Notes under the pieces: generated by a model
Databases searched by the model: none
Told to the model about the DNA's origin: nothing
Seen by the model: the letters and a program-made list of their open reading frames with translations, nothing else
Part shown: positions 8,155 to 17,497 of the stretch, piece after piece
How the letters are laid out: the number at the start of each line of letters is the position of its first letter
Position numbering within the stretch: the stretch's first letter is position 1
Assembly: GCA_963772335.1 (NCBI GenBank)
Contig: CAVYXF010000015.1
Location: 248,001-312,000 of the forward strand
DNA: 64,000 bases
DNA from: CAVYXF01 sp963772335
GTDB lineage: Bacteria > Pseudomonadota > Alphaproteobacteria > Rhizobiales > Rhodomicrobiaceae
Direction: 5' to 3'
Position numbers and translations under genes: made by a program

Positions 8155-10877
8155 CCCACGCTCGCCTCTTCGCTGAGCTGCTCCTGAACTTCGCGTTCCG
8201 GCATAGCGGGTGCCTCACCCAAGGGCAGCGATATCTCGATGGTAATGCCCTTTCGATAAGGGCTGTCCTTCGCAGCAATTCGCCCCCCATGTGCCTCGAT
8301 AATACCCCGGCAGATCGATAATCCTAAGCCTGTTCCCGCGATCTGCAAATCTTTCGCGCGTACACGGTAGAAGATATCGAATACCGCATTGCGGGCCTCG
8401 GCAGGGATGCCAACTCCATCATCGCTGACACGAATGATTAATTCCCCGTTGCCCCCGAGCGCTTCGACTGCGATCTCTCCACCCTCGGCAGTGTATTTGA
8501 TGGCGTTATCGAGCACGTTGACGAACACCTGCTCCATGAGAACAGGGTCAATATGAACGAGCGGCAACGAAGCCGGGATATCGACGCTGACCTTGCGTTT
8601 TTCCAATCCTTTGCTGAGCTGCTTCATGGCCCGGCCCGAAACCTCGCGCAGATCATACCACTCGCGCTTCGGCTGCAGGGCACCGTAGCCGAGCCTGGTC
8701 ATATCCAGGAGATTCTGCACGAAGCGGTTCAATCTTTCGCTTTCATCGAGGATCGTAGTGACCAATTCCTTGCGGCTGCCCTCGCTCAGGTTCTCCATGG
8801 CGGCAAGTGTCGTCGCCGAGCCGAGGATGGAAACGAGTGGGGTGCGCAGGTCATGCGACACGGAGGAAAGCAGCGCCGAGCGCAGCTGCTCGGTCTCGGT
8901 CAGGAGGCGCGCCTCTTCGATATCCGAAGCGAGATTTGTGCGCTCCACCGCCACAGCGACCTGGTCGACCAGCGTTTCGAGCAGCCGCCACTGATCCGGT
9001 GCGAGCGGGCGCTGCCTGTCCTTGAAGGAGACCCCTAACAGCCCGACCATGCCGCGCCGGGTCTTCATCGGCAGGAACAGCCAGTCGGCGGCTGGCAGCG
9101 TTTCGGATTTCCAGCCGGCCGGGCTGGCATGCTCCCACGCCCATTCCGCCGCGCCCCAGTCCTTCAGCGCCAGCTGATCCTCAGGGGGATAACCCGCGGC
9201 GATCTGCAGCCGGCCGTCCTTTTGCGGGAGCAGCACGAGCGATGACGATTGCAGCGTCGAGGCGACGTGATGCACCGCTGCCCAGAGCACATCTTCCAGC
9301 GAGGCTGCTGCAGCGATCTTTCGGCTGAATTCGTAGAGATTGGCGGTGCGCTGCGCGCTCTGGCGCATGGACTGAATCTGCACTTTCAGCCTTGCTGCCA
9401 GGTTGCCGACGATCACCGACACCAGGAGGAAAAAGACGATGGTCAAGAGGTCATCGCGGCGAAAGCCGGAGAAGTTGTAATAGGGCTTGGTGAAGAAGAC
9501 GTTATAGGCAACAAAGCTCAGAATGCTGGCGAGGATCGAAGGTCCGCGGCCGATATAGATTGCGACCAGGATAACGGCGGTCATGAAGACCAGCGAAATA
9601 TTCGGAATTGGCAGAAACAGCGACACGGCGTAGGCCGCGGCCGCCGCAAGGCCGACACCGGCCGCCGCCAGTGCATATTCATTCCAATCGCCGAAGGCGG
9701 AAAGAAACCCGCCCGCAATCACATCCTTGCGCGCATCTTCATCTTCTGGCGAAACGATGGTCAGCTCGAAGCGCGTGGCTTTGCGGAGCAGCTCCTGCGC
9801 AACGGTTTCCCGCAACCAGCCTGTCCACCGGCGCGGGCGCTGCCGGCCGATGAGGAGGCGCGTGACATTGCGCTTATGGGCATAGGCAATAATCTCGTCC
9901 GCCACGCGCGATTCGACGTCGATGGTCACCACCTCGCCTTCGAGGCGCTCGGCCAGGCGCATTGCCTCGGCGATGCGGTCCTTCGCTGCTTCGGGCAGGC
10001 TCTCATAATGCGGCGTGCGAACATAGAGCGCGATCCAGGGGATACGCTGGCGCTCGGCCATGCGCCGCGCGGTGCGCACCAGCCGCTTACAGATCGGGGA
10101 TTCATTCAGGCAGACAAGAATGCGGTCCTGCGCCGGCCAGGGGCCCGGGATCGCATGGGAGCGCATATACTGAACCATCTGCGCATCGACCCGCTCGGCG
10201 GCGATACGCATGGCAAGCTCGCGCAGGGCGGTGAGATTGCCCTTGGAGAAAAAGTGCGAGATGGCGCGTCCGGCCTGCTCGGGCATGTAAACCTTGCCTT
10301 GGCGCAGGCGCTGGACCAGGTCGTCGGGCGGCAGGTCGATCAGCTCGATTTCGCTCGCCAGCTCCAGGATCTTGTCGGGCAGCGTCTCGCGAACCTGGAT
10401 TCGGGCAATGCGCGCAACAACGTCGTTGAGGCTCTCGATGTGCTGGATGTTCAGCGTCGTATAGACATTGATGCCGGCGGCAAGCAGGTCCTCGACATCC
10501 TGGTAGCGCTTCTCGTGGCGGCTGCCGGGGATATTGGTGTGAGCCAGCTCATCGACGAGCGCCAGCTTCGGCTTGCGCTTCAAGACGGCGTCGATATCCA
10601 TTTCACCGAAATAGCGCCCGCGATAGAAGATCTGCTGGCGCGGGATGATCTCCAGGCCGCGCAAGAGTGCTTCAGTCTCGGCCCGGCCATGCGTCTCGAC
10701 GATGCCGACGACCACATTCATGCCTTCCGAAAGATGCGCTTGCGCAGCCTGCAGCATGGCGAACGTCTTGCCGACGCCAGGATACGCGCCGAGGAAGATC
10801 TTCAGCTTGCCCCTGTGTTCGCGTTTGGCTTCTTCAAGAAGGTCTTCAGGTGCCGGGCGTTTGTCTGTCTGGGCCAT
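8151..10877 (-). CDS. kdpD: KdpD sensor histidine kinase
   Basis: 908 residues with full KdpD architecture. In order: N-terminal KdpD domain with Walker A GAYPGVGKT at 30-38; a universal-stress-protein-like domain at about 240-370; four membrane helices at about 395-500; a GAF-like region; HisKA with H675 (SVSHDLRTPL); and a HATPase domain (GTGLGLSICRGI). It senses potassium limitation and phosphorylates KdpE. The start overlaps kdpC by 32 bp. Confidence 0.97.
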   Translation of the reverse strand: MAQTDKRPAPEDLLEEAKREHRGKLKIFLGAYPGVGKTFAMLQAAQAHLSEGMNVVVGIVETHGRAETEALLRGLEIIPRQQIFYRGRYFGEMDIDAVLKRKPKLALVDELAHTNIPGSRHEKRYQDVEDLLAAGINVYTTLNIQHIESLNDVVARIARIQVRETLPDKILELASEIELIDLPPDDLVQRLRQGKVYMPEQAGRAISHFFSKGNLTALRELAMRIAAERVDAQMVQYMRSHAIPGPWPAQDRILVCLNESPICKRLVRTARRMAERQRIPWIALYVRTPHYESLPEAAKDRIAEAMRLAERLEGEVVTIDVESRVADEIIAYAHKRNVTRLLIGRQRPRRWTGWLRETVAQELLRKATRFELTIVSPEDEDARKDVIAGGFLSAFGDWNEYALAAAGVGLAAAAAYAVSLFLPIPNISLVFMTAVILVAIYIGRGPSILASILSFVAYNVFFTKPYYNFSGFRRDDLLTIVFFLLVSVIVGNLAARLKVQIQSMRQSAQRTANLYEFSRKIAAAASLEDVLWAAVHHVASTLQSSSLVLLPQKDGRLQIAAGYPPEDQLALKDWGAAEWAWEHASPAGWKSETLPAADWLFLPMKTRRGMVGLLGVSFKDRQRPLAPDQWRLLETLVDQVAVAVERTNLASDIEEARLLTETEQLRSALLSSVSHDLRTPLVSILGSATTLAAMENLSEGSRKELVTTILDESERLNRFVQNLLDMTRLGYGALQPKREWYDLREVSGRAMKQLSKGLEKRKVSVDIPASLPLVHIDPVLMEQVFVNVLDNAIKYTAEGGEIAVEALGGNGELIIRVSDDGVGIPAEARNAVFDIFYRVRAKDLQIAGTGLGLSICRGIIEAHGGRIAAKDSPYRKGITIEISLPLGEAPAMPEREVQEQLSEEASVG

Positions 10878-11466
10878 GGCCGCTATCGGGGGGAGGGGCG
10901 TCCTTCGTTAAAGCATCCAGCGCGAGATTGAGCTGTATCACATTAACGCGCCGTTCTCCCAAAATTGTGAATGTGCGGTCCTCCATATGGGTACGGATTA
11001 GCTGCCAAACATCACTTTCGGGCAAATTTCTCACCCGCGCGACGCGTGTGGCCTGCGCGAAGGCTGCTTGCGGGGAAATGTCCGGATCGAGGCCGCTTGC
11101 CGAAGCGGTGACCAGATCGATCGGGATGCGGCGCTCACCCACATCGGCGCGCAGCGCATTGGTGCGATCGATGATCATGTCCAGCAGCTGCTTGCTGGTC
11201 GGCGACAGATTGCTGGCGCCCGATTTATCGGCCTCATAGCCGCTCCCGGCCATCGAAGGGCGCGGATGGAAATATTGCGGGGCATCGAAGCGCTGGCCGA
11301 TCAGCGTCGAGCCGATCACCTTGCCGTCTCTCATGATCAGGCTACCATTTGCGGCGCTTGGCATCACGAGCTGGGCAATGCCGGTGATGGCGAGCGGATA
11401 GGCAATCCCCGTCAGCGCCGTCATGATCAGCACCAGGACGAGGGCAGGCCGCAATTCCTTGATCAT
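10846..11466 (-). CDS. kdpC: KdpC, potassium-transporting ATPase subunit C
   Basis: 206 residues with one N-terminal membrane helix (ALVLVLIMTALTGIAYPLA) and a periplasmic domain containing FHPRPSMAG and GSGYEADKSGASNLSPTS, both typical of KdpC. It stabilises the KdpFABC complex. A Pro/Asp-rich tail after about residue 185 overlaps the kdpD start and is longer than usual. It follows kdpB by 12 bp. Confidence 0.96.
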   Translation of the reverse strand: MIKELRPALVLVLIMTALTGIAYPLAITGIAQLVMPSAANGSLIMRDGKVIGSTLIGQRFDAPQYFHPRPSMAGSGYEADKSGASNLSPTSKQLLDMIIDRTNALRADVGERRIPIDLVTASASGLDPDISPQAAFAQATRVARVRNLPESDVWQLIRTHMEDRTFTILGERRVNVIQLNLALDALTKDAPPPDSGHGPDRQTPGT

Positions 11467-11478
11467 TTTGCCTTCTCC

Positions 11479-13515
11479 TCACGCAAGGCCAAGCGCCACG
11501 ACGATCAGATCGATGGCCTTGATGCCGATGAAAGGAACGACGACCCCGCCAAGGCCGTAGATGAACAGATTGCGCCGCAGCAGTGCCTCGGCGCTCGATG
11601 GCTCATATTCGACGCCGCGAAGCGCCAGCGGGATCAGCGCCACGATGATCAGCGCATTGAAGATCACGGCAGAAAGGATTGCGCTTTGCGGGCTCTGCAG
11701 CTGCATGATGTTCAGCGCGGATAGTCCCGGATAGAGCGCCACGAACAGGGGCGGCAGAATGGCGAAATATTTGGCGATGTCATTGGCGAGGGAGAAGGTC
11801 GTCAGCGAGCCGCGGCTGATGAGCAGCTGCTTTCCGACCCGCACGACCTCGAGCAGCTTGGTTGGATCGGAGTCGAGATCCACCAGGTTGGCGGCCTCCT
11901 TCGCCGCCTGGGTGCCGTCGTTCATAGCAACGCCCACATCGGCCTGAGCGAGGGCGGGCGCATCGTTCGAGCCGTCACCGCACATGGCGACGAGTCGCCC
12001 CTCGGCCTGAAACTTGCGGATCAGCTCCAGCTTCCGCTCGGGCGTGGCCTCGGCGAGGAAGTCATCAACGCCGGCCTCGGCAGCGATAGCGGCGGCGGTA
12101 AGAGGGTTGTCGCCGGTAATCATGACAGTGCGGATGCCCATCTTGCGCAACTGCTGGAAGCGGTCGCGAATGCCCGGCTTGATAATGTCTTTGAGATGAA
12201 CGACACCCAGGAGCCGCTTGTCCTGCGCGACGACGAGGGGCGTCCCGCCGGAGCGGGCGATGTCGGAGACGATGCGCTTCAGCTCGAAGCTCTCCTCAAC
12301 CCCCGCATAACGCAAGATCGCGTCCTCGGCGCCTTTGCGGACCTCGCCACCCGGGTTAAGATCGGCGCCGCTGATCCGCGTTTCCGCGCTGAAGGCGATT
12401 GACCTCGTCACATGCGCCTCGTCAGGGTTGAAGCCGAAGCGTTTTCTTGCCAGCTCGATGATCGACTTGCCCTCCGGTGTCTCGTCGCTGAGGGAGGCAA
12501 GGAATGACGCCTCGGCCAGCTCGCGCAGGGGAACGCCGGGGAGCGGTTTGAACTCGTCGGCCATGCGGTTGCCGAAGGTGATGGTGCCGGTCTTGTCAAG
12601 CAGGAGCGTATCGACATCACCGCAGGCCTCGACCGCCCGGCCAGACTTGGCGATCAGATTGGCTTTGACCAGCCGGTCCATGCCGGCAATGCCGATGGCG
12701 GATAAGAGGCCGCCGATCGTCGTCGGGATCAGCGTCACCAGCAGCGCCAAGAGGTAAGCCGGCTCGATCGGCGCGCCCGAATAGATGGCAAACGGCGCAA
12801 GCGTCACGGCAACGAACAGAAAGATAATGGTCTGGCCGACGAGCAGGATGGTAAGCGCGACCTCATTAGGGGTCTTCTGCCGCTCGGCGCCCTCGACCAT
12901 GGCGATCATCCGGTCGAGGAAGCTTTCGCCCTGGCGTACGGTGACGCGGATCTTCAGCCAGTCCGAGACGACCTTGGTGCCGCCGGTCACGCCGGAGCGG
13001 TCCCCGCCCAACTCGCGGATGACCGGTGCCGATTCCCCGGTAATGGCGGACTCGTCCACCGAGGCAATTCCCTGAATCACCTCGCCATCGGCCGGGATGA
13101 TCTCGCCCGCCTCGACAAGGACGATATCGTTGGTGGTGAGCGAAGAGGAACGGACGATCTCGAAATTCTCGCTGCGCTCGTCATGGAGTCGCTTGACCGA
13201 GGTCTCCTGCTGGGTGGCGCGCAGGCTGTCCGCACGCGCCTTGCCCCGGCCTTCGGCGATGGCCTCGGCGAAGTTGCCAAACAGCACGGTGAACCACAGC
13301 CAGGCGGCGATCTGGGCGATATTGCCGAGATTGGGGCCGCCCAGATACAGCTCGCGCAAGACAATGAAGGTGGCAAGCACCGACACGATCTCGACCACGA
13401 ACATGACCGGATTGCGGTAGAGCGTGAGGGGATTGAGCTTCCTGAAGGCCAAAAGCATCGCGGGGGTGAGCAGGCCTCCGTCGAAGATCCCCGGCGTCTT
13501 TGCGTGCGTCGCCAT
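11479..13515 (-). CDS. kdpB: KdpB, P-type ATPase catalytic subunit
   Basis: 678 residues from ATG 13515, which places the phosphorylated aspartate of DKTGTIT at residue 307, the same number as in E. coli KdpB; an upstream in-frame start at 13542 would add nine residues and overlap kdpA. Visible motifs are ESAITGES (actuator), LIPTTIGGLL (membrane helix) and GDGSNDAPAL (hinge). It hydrolyses ATP to drive potassium uptake through KdpA. The inner-membrane complex is KdpFABC. Confidence 0.97.
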   Translation of the reverse strand: MATHAKTPGIFDGGLLTPAMLLAFRKLNPLTLYRNPVMFVVEIVSVLATFIVLRELYLGGPNLGNIAQIAAWLWFTVLFGNFAEAIAEGRGKARADSLRATQQETSVKRLHDERSENFEIVRSSSLTTNDIVLVEAGEIIPADGEVIQGIASVDESAITGESAPVIRELGGDRSGVTGGTKVVSDWLKIRVTVRQGESFLDRMIAMVEGAERQKTPNEVALTILLVGQTIIFLFVAVTLAPFAIYSGAPIEPAYLLALLVTLIPTTIGGLLSAIGIAGMDRLVKANLIAKSGRAVEACGDVDTLLLDKTGTITFGNRMADEFKPLPGVPLRELAEASFLASLSDETPEGKSIIELARKRFGFNPDEAHVTRSIAFSAETRISGADLNPGGEVRKGAEDAILRYAGVEESFELKRIVSDIARSGGTPLVVAQDKRLLGVVHLKDIIKPGIRDRFQQLRKMGIRTVMITGDNPLTAAAIAAEAGVDDFLAEATPERKLELIRKFQAEGRLVAMCGDGSNDAPALAQADVGVAMNDGTQAAKEAANLVDLDSDPTKLLEVVRVGKQLLISRGSLTTFSLANDIAKYFAILPPLFVALYPGLSALNIMQLQSPQSAILSAVIFNALIIVALIPLALRGVEYEPSSAEALLRRNLFIYGLGGVVVPFIGIKAIDLIVVALGLA

Positions 13516-13531
13516 CTCGGGCTCTCTGAAT

Positions 13532-15238
13532 TTAAAAAGCATGGCCCGCCATCATCTCGAAATGCTCAGCGAGCGAGCTGACCGCCAGGGCCGGGAAGAA
13601 TGTCAGCCCGCCGAGCACCAGGATCACCGCCATCAGCAGGCAGACGAATAGCGGGGTATGGGTCGGCAGCGTGCCTGACGAGGGCGGAATGATCTTCTTG
13701 GCGCCGAGTGAGCCGGCAATCGCCAGAATCGGCAGGATGAACGCGAAGCGGCCGACCAGCATCGCCAGGGCCTGCGCCGTCAGATGGAATGTCGTTGCCC
13801 CATTGAAGCCGGCGAAGGCCGAACCATTATTGCCGGTCGCCGACGCATAGGCATACAGCATCTCGGCAAGGCCATGCGGGCCTTTGTCCTGAATCGATGC
13901 AGCCGCCGCGGGAATCACCACGGCGATGGCCGGGAGGATGAGCATGCCGACCGGGACGATCAACAGCGCCAGCATGGTCAGCTTGATCTCGCGGGCCTCG
14001 ATCTTCTTACCGAGATATTCGGGCGTCCGGCCGACCATCAGCCCGGCGATGAATACGGCGAGCAGGACATAGAACAGCACGCCATAAATGCCCGAACCCA
14101 CGCCGCCGAAAATGATCTCGCCCAGCTGAATGTTGAACAGACCGACCATGCCGCCAAAAGGCGTAAAGCTGTCGAGCATGGAATTGACTGCACCGGTGCT
14201 GGTGACGGTGGTCGTCACCGCCCATAGCGCCGACGCGGCGACGCCGAAGCGCATCTCCTTGCCTTCCATATTGCCGAGCGCCTGGTCGATCGGCTGGTCT
14301 GCGAGCAGAGGCAGATTGATGCTCTCGGCCAAATACGCCATGAGGACCGCGCCGACATAGAGTGTCGCCATCGCCGAGAACAGTGCCCAGCCTTGCCGTA
14401 TGTCGCCGACCATGCGGCCGAAGGTGAGGGTGAAACCGGCGGGGATGAGGAGGATAAGGGCGAGCTGAATGTAGTTGGAGAGCGGCGTCGGGTTCTCATA
14501 CGGATGGGCGCTGTTGGCGTTGAAGAAGCCGCCGCCATTGGTGCCGAGGTTCTTGATCACGACCTGCGAGGCGACCGGCCCCTGCGCGATGAGCTGGTCG
14601 GAACCTTCGACGGTTTTCGCCGTGACGTAATCGCCAAGATTCTGCGGCACGCCCTGCCAGACCATGACGAGCGCACAGATGATCGCGATCGGCAGCAGCA
14701 CATAGAGAATGGAGCGGGTGAGATCGACGTAGAAATTGCCGAGCGTCTTGATCTGGCGGCCGGAAAAGCCGCGGATCACTGCCGCGGCGACGGCCATTCC
14801 GGTTGCCGCCGAGAGGAAATTCTGCACCGTGCAGCCAGCCATCTGCGAGAAATAGGAGAGCGCGGTCTCGCCGGAATAGGACTGCCAATTGGTGTTGGTG
14901 ACAAAGCTCACCGCCGTATTGAAGGCCAACGCCGGATCGAGAGGACCAAAGCCGCGCGGATTGAATGGCAGGACGCGCTGCAGGCGCAGGATTGCGTACA
15001 GGACGAGGAACCCGGCGAGATTCACCGCCAGCACCGCAAAGGCATAGCGCGTCCAGTGATGGCCGGCGCGCGGATTGATGCCGGCGGCGCGGTAGATCAG
15101 CTTTTCGGCTGGCTCAATGACCGGCGAGAGGAAGCTCGGCTGGCCAGTATAGACCAGGTACATATAGCTGCCCATCAACGGCGTCAGCGCCAGGATGACA
15201 GCGCCGAACAACACAAGTTGGAATGCGTCGTCGCTCAC
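13532..15238 (-). CDS. kdpA: KdpA, potassium-binding and channel subunit
   Basis: 568 residues, highly hydrophobic, with about ten membrane helices and the filter-like repeats of the superfamily of K+ transporters (SFVTNTNWQSYSGE; NLGTNGGGFFNANSAHP; GNNGSAFAGF). It forms the high-affinity potassium entry path of KdpFABC. The start is GTG 15238 after GAGGCAG; kdpF ends 12 bp upstream. Confidence 0.97.
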   Translation of the reverse strand: MSDDAFQLVLFGAVILALTPLMGSYMYLVYTGQPSFLSPVIEPAEKLIYRAAGINPRAGHHWTRYAFAVLAVNLAGFLVLYAILRLQRVLPFNPRGFGPLDPALAFNTAVSFVTNTNWQSYSGETALSYFSQMAGCTVQNFLSAATGMAVAAAVIRGFSGRQIKTLGNFYVDLTRSILYVLLPIAIICALVMVWQGVPQNLGDYVTAKTVEGSDQLIAQGPVASQVVIKNLGTNGGGFFNANSAHPYENPTPLSNYIQLALILLIPAGFTLTFGRMVGDIRQGWALFSAMATLYVGAVLMAYLAESINLPLLADQPIDQALGNMEGKEMRFGVAASALWAVTTTVTSTGAVNSMLDSFTPFGGMVGLFNIQLGEIIFGGVGSGIYGVLFYVLLAVFIAGLMVGRTPEYLGKKIEAREIKLTMLALLIVPVGMLILPAIAVVIPAAAASIQDKGPHGLAEMLYAYASATGNNGSAFAGFNGATTFHLTAQALAMLVGRFAFILPILAIAGSLGAKKIIPPSSGTLPTHTPLFVCLLMAVILVLGGLTFFPALAVSSLAEHFEMMAGHAF

Positions 15239-15250
15239 GCTCTGCCTCTT

Positions 15251-15340
15251 TTAGAATTTTTCCGCATTGATGAGCACATAGAGAAGGTAGATCAGCAAAA
15301 GCACCGCAATGCCGGCGCCGAGCACATAATCGATAGCCAT
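15251..15340 (-). CDS. kdpF: KdpF, small potassium-ATPase subunit
   Basis: A 29-residue ORF with one membrane helix (GAGIAVLLLIYLLYVLI) ending in NAEKF, matching KdpF in length, position and C-terminal pattern. It stabilises the KdpABC complex. It lies 12 bp before kdpA. I read it directly from the nucleotide sequence because it is very short. Confidence 0.9.
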   Translation of the reverse strand: MAIDYVLGAGIAVLLLIYLLYVLINAEKF

Positions 15341-15350
15341 AGCCGCGCCC

Positions 15351-15434
15351 TCAAAGTCGTTCGCAGAAGAACACCGCCAAGCCAAGAATGGCGAAGCTGG
15401 CCAGGCCAAGGCTGAGGAAGATGAGATCGCTCAT
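15351..15434 (-). CDS. 27-residue membrane peptide upstream of kdpF (unknown function)
   Basis: A short ORF starting MSDLIFLSLGLASFAILG and ending FFCERL lies 10 bp before kdpF. It is one hydrophobic helix with a charged end and would be a second single-pass micro-protein of the Kdp operon. Similar small ORFs in front of kdpF occur in other proteobacteria, as far as I recall, but I know of no demonstrated function. Its tight spacing and coherent helix argue that it is translated. Confidence 0.6.
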   Translation of the reverse strand: MSDLIFLSLGLASFAILGLAVFFCERL

Positions 15435-15483
15435 GATAAACCCAGATGGAGAGCCTTTTAGCGCCCGGAGTTAAGCGATCGCA

Positions 15484-15535
15484 CGTAAAGGCACCATAAG
15501 ATTTCGGCCCCGCAGGTATAAAATGTGCGTAAAGG
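15484..15535 (-). promoter_or_regulatory. Candidate KdpE-binding direct repeats upstream of the kdp operon
   Basis: On the minus strand the octamer cctttacg occurs twice, 44 bp apart (four helical turns), with an AT-rich stretch (cattttatac) after the upstream copy. It lies 50-100 bp before the first kdp ORF. KdpE of enteric bacteria binds T-rich/TTTACA sequences, so these are plausible operators. No binding data are visible in the sequence. Confidence 0.35.
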
Positions 15536-15599
15536 GGACGGCCGAGCGGGTCCCGCCGATGAGCCGGATTCCTGAGAAAACCTGTGGTGAACGCCTGCG

Positions 15600-16337
15600 C
15601 TATGTCAAAATCTGGCTGAGAAATGCCTTGGTGCGTGGATGGCGTGGCGCCTCGAAAAACGCCTTTGGCGGGGCAATCTCGACGATCTGGCCTTCATCGA
15701 TGAACACCATGCGGTCGGCGACCCGGGCGGCAAACCCCATCTCATGGCTAACAACGATCATGGTCATGCCGTCCTCGGCAAGCCCGGTCATGACATCCAG
15801 CACTTCCTTGATCATCTCCGGGTCGAGCGCCGAGGTCGGCTCGTCGAACAGCATGATCTTTGGCTCCATCGCAAGCGCGCGGGCAATGGCAGCGCGCTGC
15901 TGCTGACCGCCTGAGAGCTCGGCCGGGTATTTCTCCGCCTGATCGACGATATGCACACGATCGAGCAGTCGCATCGCGGTGTCGATCGCCATGCCCTCCG
16001 GCAGGCCGCGCACGCGCTGCGGCGCGAGCGTGCAGTTCTCCAGAATGGTGAGATGCGGGAACAGGTTAAACTGCTGGAACACCATGCCCGAATGGCGCCG
16101 GACGGCGGCGACGGAACGGGGCGCATCCGTCAGCTCGTCGCCATTGACGGCAATCCGGCCGAGAGCATGGTGCTCAAGCCCGTTGATGCAGCGGATCAGC
16201 GTCGATTTGCCCGAGCCCGACGGCCCGCACACCACGACGCGCTCGCGGGGCGCGACTTCCAGGTCGATGCCACGCAGCGCATGATATTGGCCAAACCAGA
16301 GATGCACGCCCTGCATCTGGATGGCGGGATCGCTCAT
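15600..16337 (-). CDS. aapP: Amino-acid ABC transporter ATP-binding protein (AapP type)
   Basis: A 245-residue polar-amino-acid ABC ATPase: Walker A GPSGSGKS at 38-45, Q-loop, signature LSGGQQQR, Walker B IMLFDEPTSALDPE, and H-loop VVSHEMGF. It powers uptake through AapQ/AapM. ATG 16337 overlaps the aapM stop (ATGA); the in-frame extension to 16424 runs into aapM and is not supported. Confidence 0.93.
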   Translation of the reverse strand: MSDPAIQMQGVHLWFGQYHALRGIDLEVAPRERVVVCGPSGSGKSTLIRCINGLEHHALGRIAVNGDELTDAPRSVAAVRRHSGMVFQQFNLFPHLTILENCTLAPQRVRGLPEGMAIDTAMRLLDRVHIVDQAEKYPAELSGGQQQRAAIARALAMEPKIMLFDEPTSALDPEMIKEVLDVMTGLAEDGMTMIVVSHEMGFAARVADRMVFIDEGQIVEIAPPKAFFEAPRHPRTKAFLSQILT

Positions 16338-17497
16338 TCCCGTGCCCCCCGGCCGCGGCCGCGCGAGCGCGCCAGCGACCGCTCGATCGAAGCGGCATAG
16401 CGCGACAGCGAGAAGCATAGGCACCAGAAGACCAGCGCGGCGAAGAAATAGCCGGTGATCGCCGTCGTCGGCGCGGCCCAGGCGGCGTCCGTCAGCGCGA
16501 ACTGGATCATGCCGAGAAAATCGAACAGGCCGATGATCAGCACCAGCGTGGTTTCCTTGAGGAGCGCGGTGAAGGTGTTGACGATAGCGGGGATTACGTT
16601 CGAGAGCGCCTGCGGCAAGATGACCAGCGTCATCGTCCGGATCGGGCCGAGGCCGAGCGCGCGTGCCGCCTCATACTGGCCCTTGGGAATCGATTGCAGC
16701 CCCCCGCGCACTACCTCGGCCATGTAGGCGGAGGAGAACAGCGCCACGGCGATTAGCGCGCGCAGCAGCTTGTCGAAGGTAATGTTCTCAGGCAGGAACA
16801 GCGGGAGCATGACGCTGCCCATGAACAGCACCGTGATCAGCGGCACGCCGCGCCAGAACTCGATGAAGGTGATTGAGAGCAGCTTGATCAGCGGCCATGA
16901 CGAGCGGCGGCCGAGCGCCAGGACAATGCCCAGCGGCAGCGAAACGCCCATGCCGAACAGGGTGATGAGGATAGTAAGGCTAAGGCCGCCCCAGAGCGCC
17001 GTCTCGACTGGCTCGAGGCCGAACCAGCCGCCTGCCAGCAGCACGGCCGCAAGGAACGGGTAGCCGAGCGCGACGAGGAGGAGCGTTGCGCGCCGTTCCG
17101 AGCGCGGCGCCATGATCAGGAGGCCGATCGCGCCGAGGAACAAGAGGCCTGCGACATTGACCCGCCAGCGCTCGGCATCCGGATAGCGGCCGTAGATGAA
17201 TTGATCGAGCTTGGCGGCGATGAAGGGCCAGCAGGCACCCGAGGGCGCCGCGCGGCACGCGTCAACGCCACCATCCGGCGGGGCGGCGGCGAGCACGGCG
17301 AAATCGATGATGGTGTAAGCAGCATAGGCGATCAGCGCCGCGGCGAGGATGGTGAGCGCGCCATTGCCGATGCTGGAAAACAGGTTGACGCGCAACCAGG
17401 CGAGCGGGCCTTCTTCATCCGCAGGTGGCGGCAAATTGGGCCAATATTCCTGGCGCACGAAGGTGCCTTTGGGCTGGGGATCACGCTCGGGCGTCAT
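16334..17497 (-). CDS. aapM: General L-amino-acid transporter permease AapM
   Basis: 387 residues, long for the HisM family because of an N-terminal extension with extra membrane helices before the conserved permease domain, as in Aap/Bzt systems. The EAA loop reads QYEAARALGLGPIRTMTLVILPQAL at about 275-300. It pairs with AapQ in the inner membrane. ATG 17497 overlaps the aapQ stop. Confidence 0.93.
   Translation of the reverse strand: MTPERDPQPKGTFVRQEYWPNLPPPADEEGPLAWLRVNLFSSIGNGALTILAAALIAYAAYTIIDFAVLAAAPPDGGVDACRAAPSGACWPFIAAKLDQFIYGRYPDAERWRVNVAGLLFLGAIGLLIMAPRSERRATLLLVALGYPFLAAVLLAGGWFGLEPVETALWGGLSLTILITLFGMGVSLPLGIVLALGRRSSWPLIKLLSITFIEFWRGVPLITVLFMGSVMLPLFLPENITFDKLLRALIAVALFSSAYMAEVVRGGLQSIPKGQYEAARALGLGPIRTMTLVILPQALSNVIPAIVNTFTALLKETTLVLIIGLFDFLGMIQFALTDAAWAAPTTAITGYFFAALVFWCLCFSLSRYAASIERSLARSRGRGRGARE

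Noticed and set aside
9249..10931. 560-codon open frame on the plus strand opposite kdpD
   Set aside because: It is the antisense shadow of kdpD, with skewed composition and no recognisable domain; high-GC DNA keeps such frames open.
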